Shown here in pieces: positions 1 through 11,999 of a stretch of DNA of 64,000 nucleotides. The stretch comes from Alitta virens. Its lineage: Eukaryota > Annelida > Polychaeta > Phyllodocida > Nereididae. The position numbers and the translations under genes are program-made. The stretch covers positions 31,667,231-31,731,230 of the forward strand of contig OW028584.1 in the NCBI GenBank assembly GCA_932294295.1, given 5' to 3'. The notes below the pieces were generated by a model. The model did not search any database. It had not been told where the DNA came from and saw only the letters and a program-made list of their open reading frames with translations. Every line of letters starts with the position of its first letter. Within the stretch, counting starts at the first letter, position 1.

Positions 1-7
1 AACTAAC

Positions 8-305
8 CTGTACTGATTGCTGAACACACCACTGGCAGCTGAGGGACTGCATCATTGCAGAACACTGTACCAGTCATATCAATGATACCTATCATCATAT
101 TCAGCTTTGCAGGGAAATGTGGAATTGATCTCAAAAAAGTGGATTTCCTACATGTTACAATAACTTTGCCATTAACGCCATAACTACATAAACAAAGGTC
201 AAACTGATTTGCTTCAGGCATTGATCCACACGAAAACGAATAATCCGCCTTACATGCATGTATAATACACAAGGCAAACGTAATGAATCCTGTAAGTGAG
301 GCCAT
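8..305 (-). CDS. Membrane glycoprotein-like gene, exon 1 only (second copy, partial)
   Basis: Mirror of 10916-11213: start codon at 305, signal peptide, Cys-rich LRR-cap-like domain, donor site at the window edge. The remaining exons would lie to the left of base 1. Identical to the right copy. Confidence 0.65.
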
Positions 306-817
306 TTCACTTCATGAACTGTTCTTGCAAATCCTAGGTACTTGTGTGCAGACATAATTCTTATCACAACTTTTTTTGTTACACTGTCAAAGCGTGATGC
401 ATAATCCAATATTCATGACTTGTGCGCAGGCATATTCTTATCACCACTGTTTGTCTGTTGCACTGCCAAAGCTTGATATATAATCCAATATTCACGGAGA
501 GTAGGCCAAATGTATCAAAAACGCATCTTTTCTGATATGGCAATGTTATGCGCTAATGCCTCAACGATAACATTGTATTATGATTGCTTAGTGTAATATT
601 CATGGAACTGAGAGTTGGCAGATATCAGAAAACATATCATTTACAAATTGTTGGCAGACATGTCATTACACATTAACACAGCATTGATAATATACACTGG
701 CTACGTATTGATAATATATACACTGGCTACTCATTGATAATATACACTGGTGTGCATAGCTATATACATACACATGTACATAATGTTTATATATATATAT
801 ATATTATATACATACAA
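306..817. repeat. Mirror of the polB-glycoprotein spacer repeats
   Basis: Same content as the right copy: ~25-bp triple repeat at 677-750 and the 79-bp duplication at about 341-494, in inverse orientation. Confidence 0.6.
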
Positions 818-3800
818 TCAATACCCATATGGAAACGTTTTGAAACTGTCTAGTGCAACAACACGCTTTGTAAACACCTTTTTAAATGTTTTGGTGTATG
901 GTCTGTTGTAGACGATACCTAAATGTTTCACCCTACATATCTGTTTTGAAGGTGGTAATTTAATTGTTTCAATTGTATCCAGTAAAACCTCTTTCATTGA
1001 ATCAAAATCAATGAATTGACTGTTCACATAATTAAGGGTGATTCCTTTAACTTTGGTGACACTCTCACCATTATTAAGCTTGTAGCTATAGCTCTTTGGA
1101 CCTGTTGATATATATGCTGTGATATGTGTGTTACAAGGTAACTCATCAGTGAGGTCCCCCAGAAGGTCCCCTGTTTCCAAGAGATCTTTTTGATGTTTGT
1201 TTTGCACAAATATAACAGAATCTGTATCAAAATACAGAGTTTGTTCACATGTCTTTTCTAATATACCAAATAGGTGTAGACGGGCAAGTGATGTTGTAAA
1301 TGTCCCAATGATTTCATTTGTAAAGGTGTTTTCCTCCTCAAATGATTCTGTACATTTCAGTTCGACCACTATCACTTCAGGTGTGATAATGTGGAAGTTT
1401 GTTACCTCTTTGGTAGGGTCATTTCTGATTTTTGTGTATTCTACCTTGGACTTAATATATTGTGTTCGGGGGAGGTCACCCCTCTGTATAAACTTACCCC
1501 ATAACGTATTGGCGTAAAGCTTCGAAACCATCCTAAGTGATGGATTGTACTGTATCTTCCTTTTATCAAGAAGTATCCCCTGCTTGTCATGATAATATTG
1601 TATATAGTTATCTCTATCTTCCTCGGTCTCAACCCAGCTGGGGTAACCGGAAGCTTCCTGCTTTACCTTCAGGAACATTTTGACATAATCCTGAAATATA
1701 TTACAGCCTATATCATGTGTAGTTTGAGGATAGTGATAAATCTCATATATTTTCACTATTTTATAACCATGTTGAACGGCTACCTTGACTTCTTCTGTTG
1801 TCCATGTACCCACAATTGCTCTGTCACCGTCAGTGCAAACACAAGGTTCTACACTCTCCAACCTTGCACACTGTGAGCACAGGGGAAATTTCAATTTACC
1901 GTTACACCTTACAGGTAGTACTGGTATGAAAAGCTTTCTTGGTGGGACCACTTTAAGTTTCACCAACCCATAATAGGTTTTTAGTGTGTAGTCCATTTTG
2001 GACTGTTCTGTTATGATATCTGGGTGACACGTAGGGTACTCTGTATTAACGTTTACGTAACTATAGAGAGAAGTCACGTCATAGAATTTGATCAGCTCAT
2101 CATCTGTGGCCTCATGTAAAAGGGATACTGGTGATACACGCCCCCCAAAGAAACTGTCGCGTATCTTCAAGGGCGTCACAAGATCCACAGAGTTCACAAA
2201 TGCTTTCATGACTTTGCTATGTTTAACCATTTTGTCAAACTCACATTCCCATATGTGCACAACTTTATAACCTTTGTCACCTATTTCTTTAAGTCTAGTC
2301 AGCGTTCTCTGATAAATCTTCTCAAGAGTGGCACCTGTGCGGGGGTCACGTGCATGTCTATCTTTCCGACATGTATGACCATGCCAGCGACACCCTAAAA
2401 ACTCATAAACTGTATCTGACCCTTCACGCTTTCCATCACAGTGATAATTAGTCCCTGGAATTCTGAACTCACCACCATTACGACTGTGGTGAATGACACA
2501 TTCTGACACTTTCGCCACCCATTCGAGCCATGCCACAGCCTTGTGACTGTCATTGGGGTGCTTAGTGTAGCCTCTGGCAGGTATCTGTGGAATGGGGGAA
2601 CTTAAGAATTTAGTTTTCACAATCTGTTCACTGTCAATGTCAACCCCTTTGATACTCCATTGACCTTTTTTCAATATAGCCACCTCATGCGTTCCGTCAA
2701 TGAGTTCCACTTCATGCTCCTCATGGAGAAGCATCTCTCGCACTATTTGCATAGCACTTGATGCTATTGTAGCATGTGCAAAAGGATCTACTCCTTTTGC
2801 ATCTTGTGCTGTCATGTCCATCAAAAGTGCACGGAATTTTGTGCAAGTTTCCCTTAATATGGTAACATCTGATCGTGTGTATGCAAGTATTTCTGTTTGG
2901 AAATTAAACACTTTATCTGTCTGCTTCTCATGCCACTCCATGAATATTTCTCGGTCTTTCTTAGACATATACTGTACACCATAATAGCTGGGGTCAGGAA
3001 AGGGACCAATGTAATTCTGATTACTCTTTGTATTCAGATAATGTGGAAAATCTCCCTTTTTCAGTTCAGTCTGCAGCCCTAGTGCAGCAGGTAATTTTTT
3101 TAAAGCCATAGGCAGGAAATTTAAGCTATCAATACACCGTATATCAACACCTTTTTTGATAGTCATGGTCATGATTTTGCTCCCTGCATAGACAACTTCA
3201 GGAAAAACCCCATTATTGATACAGTGGTTCAGGAGGAAATGCGAATCAAATGATTTTGCATTGTGTGCTATGGCTACAAACCCTTTGTGTTGTGGGGTGA
3301 GAAGCCACTTACAGAAAGCATCACATGTATCAGTACCCTTAAAGATCATTTCCCTTTGCCCACATAGTTGGTTAGAACATGATGCTCTAAGGAATCCATC
3401 TTTATTCTGTGTGCTACACTTACTGCAGCGGTGTCCACAATTTGCACATTTTGATTCCGCTGTGAATGTGTCGTCTTTGCAAATGTCACAAGCGCTCTGA
3501 CACACCAGGTAATTAGGTACATGTCTCTCCAACCCACAATATCCTCTTTTACAGTTAACACATTTCCTACACCTTACACACATCTGCTCTGGAAGACAAT
3601 CACTGCACTCGCTTTTAGGTCTGTTCAAGTAACCCTTATCACATGTTATGCGCTCATCTTGTGACGTTTCAAAATCATAGTAAATGAAACGTCCATCTGT
3701 TGTTTTAGGTTTCTTTATTCTATAATAACATAGATGTTCACCTACCACATACTCCTGGCAGCAGAAGCAGTACCATTCGTGACACATATGCTTAGCAGCA

Positions 3801-5106
3801 TCACGTTTGGTTTTGTCAAGAATTTTATAGCACTTTAGACATCTGTAGTAGGTATCACATAGGGACAATCTCTCCTCACCTTTATTGACACCTGCATTGT
3901 ACACTCTGCTTTCTTGATGACGTAAGTAACATTGCATACTTCTACACACCATGTTACACCTGTCACAAACCATTGAATCATCCCTATAACGACACTTGTC
4001 TGTGTTGCACGTAGCACATACTGATTCACAACTATGTCGCCATTTTTCACTATAAGTTGTTAAGCACTCTTCACAGAATTTTTTATAGACAAAAAAGCCC
4101 TTGATGTTAACAATGCTGTGATAATGCTGATCTTTCAAATACAGATAAATTTTTTTTTTCCTCTCAGTTTTACCTGTGTACACTATTTCTTCGCCAATAT
4201 CGCCAGACACTACAACTATTTGTACATTAAGACAATCTTCAAACTTATACAAATCGTGTACAGGTACTGAGACATCATTTGGTAAACCTGCTTCCTTGAG
4301 CAGTTTCAACGCTTGACTACGTTGTGTATGCGGTTTCCTACACATTGTAGAATTCTTGTGCACAAACTTGTTAAACTTAGCTTGAGGCATTTTATTCAAC
4401 TTTGCCATACATGTGACTATAGCGCGTGCTGCGCATATAAACTCATTAGGTACTTCAGGAATGGTCACCATACTCCTCTTTTGCTTTATTGAACACTGGT
4501 CAGACAATGTATCAACATTTACTATGGCTCTTCGCCCTCCACCAGAATCGGAGGCCTCCATTACTCCTACATTGACCTCGAATGTATCGTCTACAGTTAA
4601 GTCTTTGTTGGACTGTAGAACAGCTTCAAATCTGTATTCCATAACAAAACAATGGTCAGGAATACACAAAAACATTTGTAATGTACTAATATATAATAAT
4701 AATAATAATAATATATATATATTACTCACCTCTCCATTATCACTTCAGATGTAATATTATGTTGGGGTTGACAGTGAATAGTTATTTCTTTGTCTAACCC
4801 TATGTGTCTGATTGATAACCGTGCTTTGTCATTGGGGTTTGGATGGTTGGCTCTCACTCTGTCCATTACACTACCAAACATAGCACCCAGGTCATTTGTG
4901 ATGTCAAGTAATTTCTTCCCTTGATAGTTATTGTTAAATTTGGCTTTGAAAGTAACTTCTTCCACGCCATATTTTCGGGCTCTTCTCTCATTGATCTGTT
5001 CAATCCTATAAGGAACAGTATCCTCATCCTCATCCTCCTCATACTCCTTGTCATGCGATATGACACGACGTTTTGCAGGTGGCTCTTCAGACATGTTTGT
5101 TGTCAT
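818..5106 (-). CDS. Protein-primed family B DNA polymerase, second identical copy (exons 5106-4730, 4631-818)
   Basis: This is the mirror image of the plus-strand polymerase, with the same two exons, 98-bp phase-2 intron and product. The translated exon 2 frame is residue-for-residue identical over its 1303-aa open frame, so every exonuclease and polymerase motif is kept. The two polymerase genes diverge from the central palindrome and their TATA boxes are about 860 bp apart. If the palindrome is an assembly artefact, this gene does not exist separately; read depth would show it. Confidence 0.85.
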
Positions 5107-5173
5107 ACAAATTGTTAAAAATCCACTGTGACATCTTTCTTACTTAATATACATAATGCTATGCCCTGGGAGA

Positions 5174-5180
5174 CTTTATA
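5174..5180 (-). promoter_or_regulatory. TATA box for polB (left copy)
   Basis: Mirror of the TATAAAG before the plus-strand polymerase; the two promoters fire away from the palindrome centre. Confidence 0.45.
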
Positions 5181-5575
5181 CACACGTGTCCATTACAGCT
5201 GATGTGTATCCATGGAAAGATTTCTCATTGCAATGCTCAGATCCATGCAAAGATTATACTTCATCCTTTCACCCAATCATATACAGTAGACAGTCTACAG
5301 AGCTGTACCATTGGTTACTTTTATCTCCCTATTTGATTTTTTTTGGGACTGTGCATGCTTTGTACATGTGTGGCCTGTGGCCATACTCTACATACCGAGT
5401 TTTTGATTCACATTGTATCATATATAATACATTTATATATATTCTATTTGCACGTTTATGCACAAGGTGGCCACGTACAATTCATCAGATCAAATCTATA
5501 GTGCTTTTACTGACATCTGGTGTATCTTTTCAATACTACTTATGTACCGTATGATGGCAGTACCTACTATGTAGG

Positions 5576-5645
5576 ACGCTTTTACTGTCCTCTGGTGTAC
5601 GTTTTAGTACTATATTTTAAGGCCTAGTACTGTCATTACTACTAC
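5576..5645. other. Asymmetric junction between head-to-head copies; element terminus with hairpin
   Basis: Seventy bases lie between the two arms. Bases 5576-5644 match 14576-14661 minus the outer arm, so this is the terminal segment of the element. It holds a 7-bp stem (5606-5612 AGTACTA with 5625-5631 TAGTACT, 12-nt loop). Its first half (5578-5611) is a diverged direct repeat of 5503-5537, 75 bp away. Together with the 5-bp stems at the arm ends, the single strand could fold into a branched, T-like hairpin. That folding is inference. Confidence 0.6.
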
Positions 5646-6040
5646 CCTACATAGTAGGTACTGCCATCATACGGTACATAAGTAGTATTGAAAAGATACA
5701 CCAGATGTCAGTAAAAGCACTATAGATTTGATCTGATGAATTGTACGTGGCCACCTTGTGCATAAACGTGCAAATAGAATATATATAAATGTATTATATA
5801 TGATACAATGTGAATCAAAAACTCGGTATGTAGAGTATGGCCACAGGCCACACATGTACAAAGCATGCACAGTCCCAAAAAAAATCAAATAGGGAGATAA
5901 AAGTAACCAATGGTACAGCTCTGTAGACTGTCTACTGTATATGATTGGGTGAAAGGATGAAGTATAATCTTTGCATGGATCTGAGCATTGCAATGAGAAA
6001 TCTTTCCATGGATACACATCAGCTGTAATGGACACGTGTG

Positions 6041-6047
6041 TATAAAG
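6041..6047 (+). promoter_or_regulatory. TATA box for polB (right copy)
   Basis: TATAAAG lies 74 bp before the first ATG, which places a start site near 6070 and gives a short leader of about 45 nt. Conserved in all three copies. Confidence 0.5.
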
Positions 6048-6114
6048 TCTCCCAGGGCATAGCATTATGTATATTAAGTAAGAAAGATGTCACAGTGGAT
6101 TTTTAACAATTTGT

Positions 6115-9100
6115 ATGACAACAAACATGTCTGAAGAGCCACCTGCAAAACGTCGTGTCATATCGCATGACAAGGAGTATGAGGAGGATGAGGATGAGGA
6201 TACTGTTCCTTATAGGATTGAACAGATCAATGAGAGAAGAGCCCGAAAATATGGCGTGGAAGAAGTTACTTTCAAAGCCAAATTTAACAATAACTATCAA
6301 GGGAAGAAATTACTTGACATCACAAATGACCTGGGTGCTATGTTTGGTAGTGTAATGGACAGAGTGAGAGCCAACCATCCAAACCCCAATGACAAAGCAC
6401 GGTTATCAATCAGACACATAGGGTTAGACAAAGAAATAACTATTCACTGTCAACCCCAACATAATATTACATCTGAAGTGATAATGGAGAGGTGAGTAAT
6501 ATATATATATTATTATTATTATTATTATATATTAGTACATTACAAATGTTTTTGTGTATTCCTGACCATTGTTTTGTTATGGAATACAGATTTGAAGCTG
6601 TTCTACAGTCCAACAAAGACTTAACTGTAGACGATACATTCGAGGTCAATGTAGGAGTAATGGAGGCCTCCGATTCTGGTGGAGGGCGAAGAGCCATAGT
6701 AAATGTTGATACATTGTCTGACCAGTGTTCAATAAAGCAAAAGAGGAGTATGGTGACCATTCCTGAAGTACCTAATGAGTTTATATGCGCAGCACGCGCT
6801 ATAGTCACATGTATGGCAAAGTTGAATAAAATGCCTCAAGCTAAGTTTAACAAGTTTGTGCACAAGAATTCTACAATGTGTAGGAAACCGCATACACAAC
6901 GTAGTCAAGCGTTGAAACTGCTCAAGGAAGCAGGTTTACCAAATGATGTCTCAGTACCTGTACACGATTTGTATAAGTTTGAAGATTGTCTTAATGTACA
7001 AATAGTTGTAGTGTCTGGCGATATTGGCGAAGAAATAGTGTACACAGGTAAAACTGAGAGGAAAAAAAAAATTTATCTGTATTTGAAAGATCAGCATTAT
7101 CACAGCATTGTTAACATCAAGGGCTTTTTTGTCTATAAAAAATTCTGTGAAGAGTGCTTAACAACTTATAGTGAAAAATGGCGACATAGTTGTGAATCAG
7201 TATGTGCTACGTGCAACACAGACAAGTGTCGTTATAGGGATGATTCAATGGTTTGTGACAGGTGTAACATGGTGTGTAGAAGTATGCAATGTTACTTACG
7301 TCATCAAGAAAGCAGAGTGTACAATGCAGGTGTCAATAAAGGTGAGGAGAGATTGTCCCTATGTGATACCTACTACAGATGTCTAAAGTGCTATAAAATT
7401 CTTGACAAAACCAAACGTGATGCTGCTAAGCATATGTGTCACGAATGGTACTGCTTCTGCTGCCAGGAGTATGTGGTAGGTGAACATCTATGTTATTATA
7501 GAATAAAGAAACCTAAAACAACAGATGGACGTTTCATTTACTATGATTTTGAAACGTCACAAGATGAGCGCATAACATGTGATAAGGGTTACTTGAACAG
7601 ACCTAAAAGCGAGTGCAGTGATTGTCTTCCAGAGCAGATGTGTGTAAGGTGTAGGAAATGTGTTAACTGTAAAAGAGGATATTGTGGGTTGGAGAGACAT
7701 GTACCTAATTACCTGGTGTGTCAGAGCGCTTGTGACATTTGCAAAGACGACACATTCACAGCGGAATCAAAATGTGCAAATTGTGGACACCGCTGCAGTA
7801 AGTGTAGCACACAGAATAAAGATGGATTCCTTAGAGCATCATGTTCTAACCAACTATGTGGGCAAAGGGAAATGATCTTTAAGGGTACTGATACATGTGA
7901 TGCTTTCTGTAAGTGGCTTCTCACCCCACAACACAAAGGGTTTGTAGCCATAGCACACAATGCAAAATCATTTGATTCGCATTTCCTCCTGAACCACTGT
8001 ATCAATAATGGGGTTTTTCCTGAAGTTGTCTATGCAGGGAGCAAAATCATGACCATGACTATCAAAAAAGGTGTTGATATACGGTGTATTGATAGCTTAA
8101 ATTTCCTGCCTATGGCTTTAAAAAAATTACCTGCTGCACTAGGGCTGCAGACTGAACTGAAAAAGGGAGATTTTCCACATTATCTGAATACAAAGAGTAA
8201 TCAGAATTACATTGGTCCCTTTCCTGACCCCAGCTATTATGGTGTACAGTATATGTCTAAGAAAGACCGAGAAATATTCATGGAGTGGCATGAGAAGCAG
8301 ACAGATAAAGTGTTTAATTTCCAAACAGAAATACTTGCATACACACGATCAGATGTTACCATATTAAGGGAAACTTGCACAAAATTCCGTGCACTTTTGA
8401 TGGACATGACAGCACAAGATGCAAAAGGAGTAGATCCTTTTGCACATGCTACAATAGCATCAAGTGCTATGCAAATAGTGCGAGAGATGCTTCTCCATGA
8501 GGAGCATGAAGTGGAACTCATTGACGGAACGCATGAGGTGGCTATATTGAAAAAAGGTCAATGGAGTATCAAAGGGGTTGACATTGACAGTGAACAGATT
8601 GTGAAAACTAAATTCTTAAGTTCCCCCATTCCACAGATACCTGCCAGAGGCTACACTAAGCACCCCAATGACAGTCACAAGGCTGTGGCATGGCTCGAAT
8701 GGGTGGCGAAAGTGTCAGAATGTGTCATTCACCACAGTCGTAATGGTGGTGAGTTCAGAATTCCAGGGACTAATTATCACTGTGATGGAAAGCGTGAAGG
8801 GTCAGATACAGTTTATGAGTTTTTAGGGTGTCGCTGGCATGGTCATACATGTCGGAAAGATAGACATGCACGTGACCCCCGCACAGGTGCCACTCTTGAG
8901 AAGATTTATCAGAGAACGCTGACTAGACTTAAAGAAATAGGTGACAAAGGTTATAAAGTTGTGCACATATGGGAATGTGAGTTTGACAAAATGGTTAAAC
9001 ATAGCAAAGTCATGAAAGCATTTGTGAACTCTGTGGATCTTGTGACGCCCTTGAAGATACGCGACAGTTTCTTTGGGGGGCGTGTATCACCAGTATCCCT

Positions 9101-10403
9101 TTTACATGAGGCCACAGATGATGAGCTGATCAAATTCTATGACGTGACTTCTCTCTATAGTTACGTAAACGTTAATACAGAGTACCCTACGTGTCACCCA
9201 GATATCATAACAGAACAGTCCAAAATGGACTACACACTAAAAACCTATTATGGGTTGGTGAAACTTAAAGTGGTCCCACCAAGAAAGCTTTTCATACCAG
9301 TACTACCTGTAAGGTGTAACGGTAAATTGAAATTTCCCCTGTGCTCACAGTGTGCAAGGTTGGAGAGTGTAGAACCTTGTGTTTGCACTGACGGTGACAG
9401 AGCAATTGTGGGTACATGGACAACAGAAGAAGTCAAGGTAGCCGTTCAACATGGTTATAAAATAGTGAAAATATATGAGATTTATCACTATCCTCAAACT
9501 ACACATGATATAGGCTGTAATATATTTCAGGATTATGTCAAAATGTTCCTGAAGGTAAAGCAGGAAGCTTCCGGTTACCCCAGCTGGGTTGAGACCGAGG
9601 AAGATAGAGATAACTATATACAATATTATCATGACAAGCAGGGGATACTTCTTGATAAAAGGAAGATACAGTACAATCCATCACTTAGGATGGTTTCGAA
9701 GCTTTACGCCAATACGTTATGGGGTAAGTTTATACAGAGGGGTGACCTCCCCCGAACACAATATATTAAGTCCAAGGTAGAATACACAAAAATCAGAAAT
9801 GACCCTACCAAAGAGGTAACAAACTTCCACATTATCACACCTGAAGTGATAGTGGTCGAACTGAAATGTACAGAATCATTTGAGGAGGAAAACACCTTTA
9901 CAAATGAAATCATTGGGACATTTACAACATCACTTGCCCGTCTACACCTATTTGGTATATTAGAAAAGACATGTGAACAAACTCTGTATTTTGATACAGA
10001 TTCTGTTATATTTGTGCAAAACAAACATCAAAAAGATCTCTTGGAAACAGGGGACCTTCTGGGGGACCTCACTGATGAGTTACCTTGTAACACACATATC
10101 ACAGCATATATATCAACAGGTCCAAAGAGCTATAGCTACAAGCTTAATAATGGTGAGAGTGTCACCAAAGTTAAAGGAATCACCCTTAATTATGTGAACA
10201 GTCAATTCATTGATTTTGATTCAATGAAAGAGGTTTTACTGGATACAATTGAAACAATTAAATTACCACCTTCAAAACAGATATGTAGGGTGAAACATTT
10301 AGGTATCGTCTACAACAGACCATACACCAAAACATTTAAAAAGGTGTTTACAAAGCGTGTTGTTGCACTAGACAGTTTCAAAACGTTTCCATATGGGTAT
10401 TGA
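6115..10403 (+). CDS. Protein-primed family B DNA polymerase (two exons: 6115-6491, 6590-10403)
   Basis: Exon 1 ends in AG|GTGAGT and exon 2 begins after ATACAG. The 98-bp intron is phase 2 and the product is about 1396 aa. Family B polymerase motifs are all present: Exo I DFE (D445, E447), Exo II NAKSFD (N583, D588), Exo III YTRSD (Y710, D714), Pol A DVTSLYS (D977), Pol B KLYANTLWG (K1163), Pol C DTD (D1261, D1263), and the C-terminal PYGY typical of Polinton-type enzymes. The N-terminal ~430 residues match the extra domain of Polinton/adintovirus pPolB: an acidic start, an ARAI-to-KGFF segment, then Cys pairs. A Cys-rich zinc-knuckle-like insert (~residues 460-560) lies between Exo I and Exo II. 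It probably copies linear DNA primed from a terminal protein. Length exceeds many family members. The ATG at 6115 has a weak context; in-frame ATG 6127 has A at -3 and may be used instead. All catalytic residues are intact. Confidence 0.93.
6492..6589 (+). other. polB intron with (TTA)n tract
   Basis: 98 bp, GTGAGT donor and TACAG acceptor, holding a short ATT/TAT microsatellite. The exon 2 frame stays open through it, which would give a false hydrophobic start (from a GTG). Splicing instead joins ...MER to FEAV, which restores the conserved N-terminal domain. Mirrored at 4632-4729 and present at 13645-13742. Confidence 0.88.
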
Positions 10404-10915
10404 TTGTATGTATATAATATATATATATATATAAACATTATGTACATGTGTATGTATATAGCTATGCACACCAGTGTATATTATCAATGAGTAGCCAGTG
10501 TATATATTATCAATACGTAGCCAGTGTATATTATCAATGCTGTGTTAATGTGTAATGACATGTCTGCCAACAATTTGTAAATGATATGTTTTCTGATATC
10601 TGCCAACTCTCAGTTCCATGAATATTACACTAAGCAATCATAATACAATGTTATCGTTGAGGCATTAGCGCATAACATTGCCATATCAGAAAAGATGCGT
10701 TTTTGATACATTTGGCCTACTCTCCGTGAATATTGGATTATATATCAAGCTTTGGCAGTGCAACAGACAAACAGTGGTGATAAGAATATGCCTGCGCACA
10801 AGTCATGAATATTGGATTATGCATCACGCTTTGACAGTGTAACAAAAAAAGTTGTGATAAGAATTATGTCTGCACACAAGTACCTAGGATTTGCAAGAAC
10901 AGTTCATGAAGTGAA
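10404..10915. repeat. polB-glycoprotein spacer with two tandem-repeat blocks
   Basis: Holds three units of ~24-26 bp (10471-10544) sharing CCAGTGTATATTATCAAT. It also holds a ~79-bp direct duplication (10727-10805 and 10806-10880) sharing TGAATATTGGATTAT and the ACAAG end. An (AT)n run follows the polB stop. No canonical AATAAA was seen here. The repeats sit just before the glycoprotein start, so regulation or an origin-like iteron role is possible, but unproven. Confidence 0.6.
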
Positions 10916-11999
10916 ATGGCCTCACTTACAGGATTCATTACGTTTGCCTTGTGTATTATACATGCATGTAAGGCGGATTATTCGTTTTCGTGTGGATCAA
11001 TGCCTGAAGCAAATCAGTTTGACCTTTGTTTATGTAGTTATGGCGTTAATGGCAAAGTTATTGTAACATGTAGGAAATCCACTTTTTTGAGATCAATTCC
11101 ACATTTCCCTGCAAAGCTGAATATGATGATAGGTATCATTGATATGACTGGTACAGTGTTCTGCAATGATGCAGTCCCTCAGCTGCCAGTGGTGTGTTCA
11201 GCAATCAGTACAGGTTAGTTGTGTTAATTGTACAAAGTTCTGTGTACACATATGATAACTTTAGGTGTGTATTTGTCACTGTTTATTATACATCATCATA
11301 ATTATATATTATGAGTATATTGATATCATTACAGATGCAAATACTGTTGATGCTATGGAAATTACAACGCCTGATACATCTGGGGCACCGAAGGTCTTCA
11401 ATTCCACTCTAGATTCCACTACTGGTAGGATATTATATACCACAAATTTGGTAGCTACAACTAAACACGCTGAGGTTTTAGCATCAAGTTCCATGCATGT
11501 GAGGGCTTCAACTGTCAGGATACACCACAGTACTATATTTCAGGAATCCACCACTGTAACAGGGGTAGAGCAGTTAACAACACCAGGTGGCGCTCGACCT
11601 TATGATTCTGCTGCAGCTGCTGCAGCAGCTGCATGTCTCACTGTCCCAACTAAATGGAGCTGGCTCTTGAATTTCAAGACTGAAATATCAATTGACACAT
11701 GCTTATTAATCATCCTCACAGTATACATGTGTGTAAAGGTGACTAGTGATTACTGTTGCCATTAATATATATATTTATATGTGTGTAACGCTGCCATTAT
11801 TATTGTTTGTGTTATATCATTATAGGTAGTATTCGCAGTTGTACGTGTGATCCGCAGGAAACGAAGAAATAAGAATGAAGATACCAGCATATACAATCCT
11901 AATTACCGCACACAGTCACGTGTAAGCCGGAGGCCCGCATTTAGCGATGAGTTTGAGGACGCTGCATCCACTTCTACACAAGTGACGTCTTTCATGTAA
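10916..11999 (+). CDS. Type I membrane glycoprotein-like protein (exons 10916-11213, 11335-11738, 11826-11999)
   Basis: Three exons give about 291 aa. The introns are 121 bp (G|GTTAGT...TTACAG, phase 1) and 87 bp (AAG|GTGACT...TTATAG, phase 0). The start has a strong context (G at -3 and +4). Residues 1-20 form a signal peptide. Residues ~21-99 are Cys-rich with a C-x-C pair and an 'LRSIPHFPAKL' stretch resembling a leucine-rich-repeat N-terminal cap. Residues ~100-215 are Ser/Thr-rich (mucin-like stalk) with an eight-alanine run. A hydrophobic segment at ~221-240 is followed by RVIRRKRR, a stop-transfer signal, and a ~45-aa tail ending ASTSTQVTSFM. It is the only other gene in the element and lies 513 bp after polB on the same strand. 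I do not recognise the family. It could be an attachment or envelope protein, or a captured host receptor fragment; function is unknown. Confidence 0.72.

Larger units (their letters stand above)
1..5644 (-). mobile_element. Second, head-to-head copy of the pPolB element (partial, runs off window)
   Basis: Bases 1-5575 are the reverse complement of 5646-11220 (position x pairs with 11221-x), with no mismatch in any stretch I compared. The copy reads leftward: terminus at about 5644, polymerase exons, then exon 1 of the membrane protein at the window edge. The rest lies outside the window. Unlike the right copy, it keeps the full terminal sequence (5576-5644) that also ends the element at 14661. 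Absolute identity suggests a very recent event, ongoing gene conversion, or an assembly or read palindrome artefact. Confidence 0.8.
5646..7210 (+). repeat. Left terminal inverted repeat of the pPolB element
   Basis: Partner of 13024-14575. The first 469 bp are non-coding with a promoter; the rest is polB exon 1, the intron and the start of exon 2. The outermost ~70 bp are shared with, or replaced by, the palindrome junction. Confidence 0.8.
1..11220. repeat. Giant perfect inverted repeat (5575-bp arms, 70-bp spacer)
   Basis: Arms 1-5575 and 5646-11220 are reverse complements. The left arm reaches base 1, so its true length is unknown. Every reading frame in one arm has an identical partner in the other. 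The spacer 5576-5645 is not palindromic. The arms end in the small palindrome CCTAC-TAT-GTAGG (5563-5575) and its complement (5646-5658). Confidence 0.95.

Noticed and set aside
6492..6590. Hydrophobic start (MSNIYILLL...) as a signal peptide of the polymerase
   Set aside because: It begins at a GTG inside the intron. Clear GTGAGT/TACAG sites and the conserved domain continuity across the splice show it is intron read-through.
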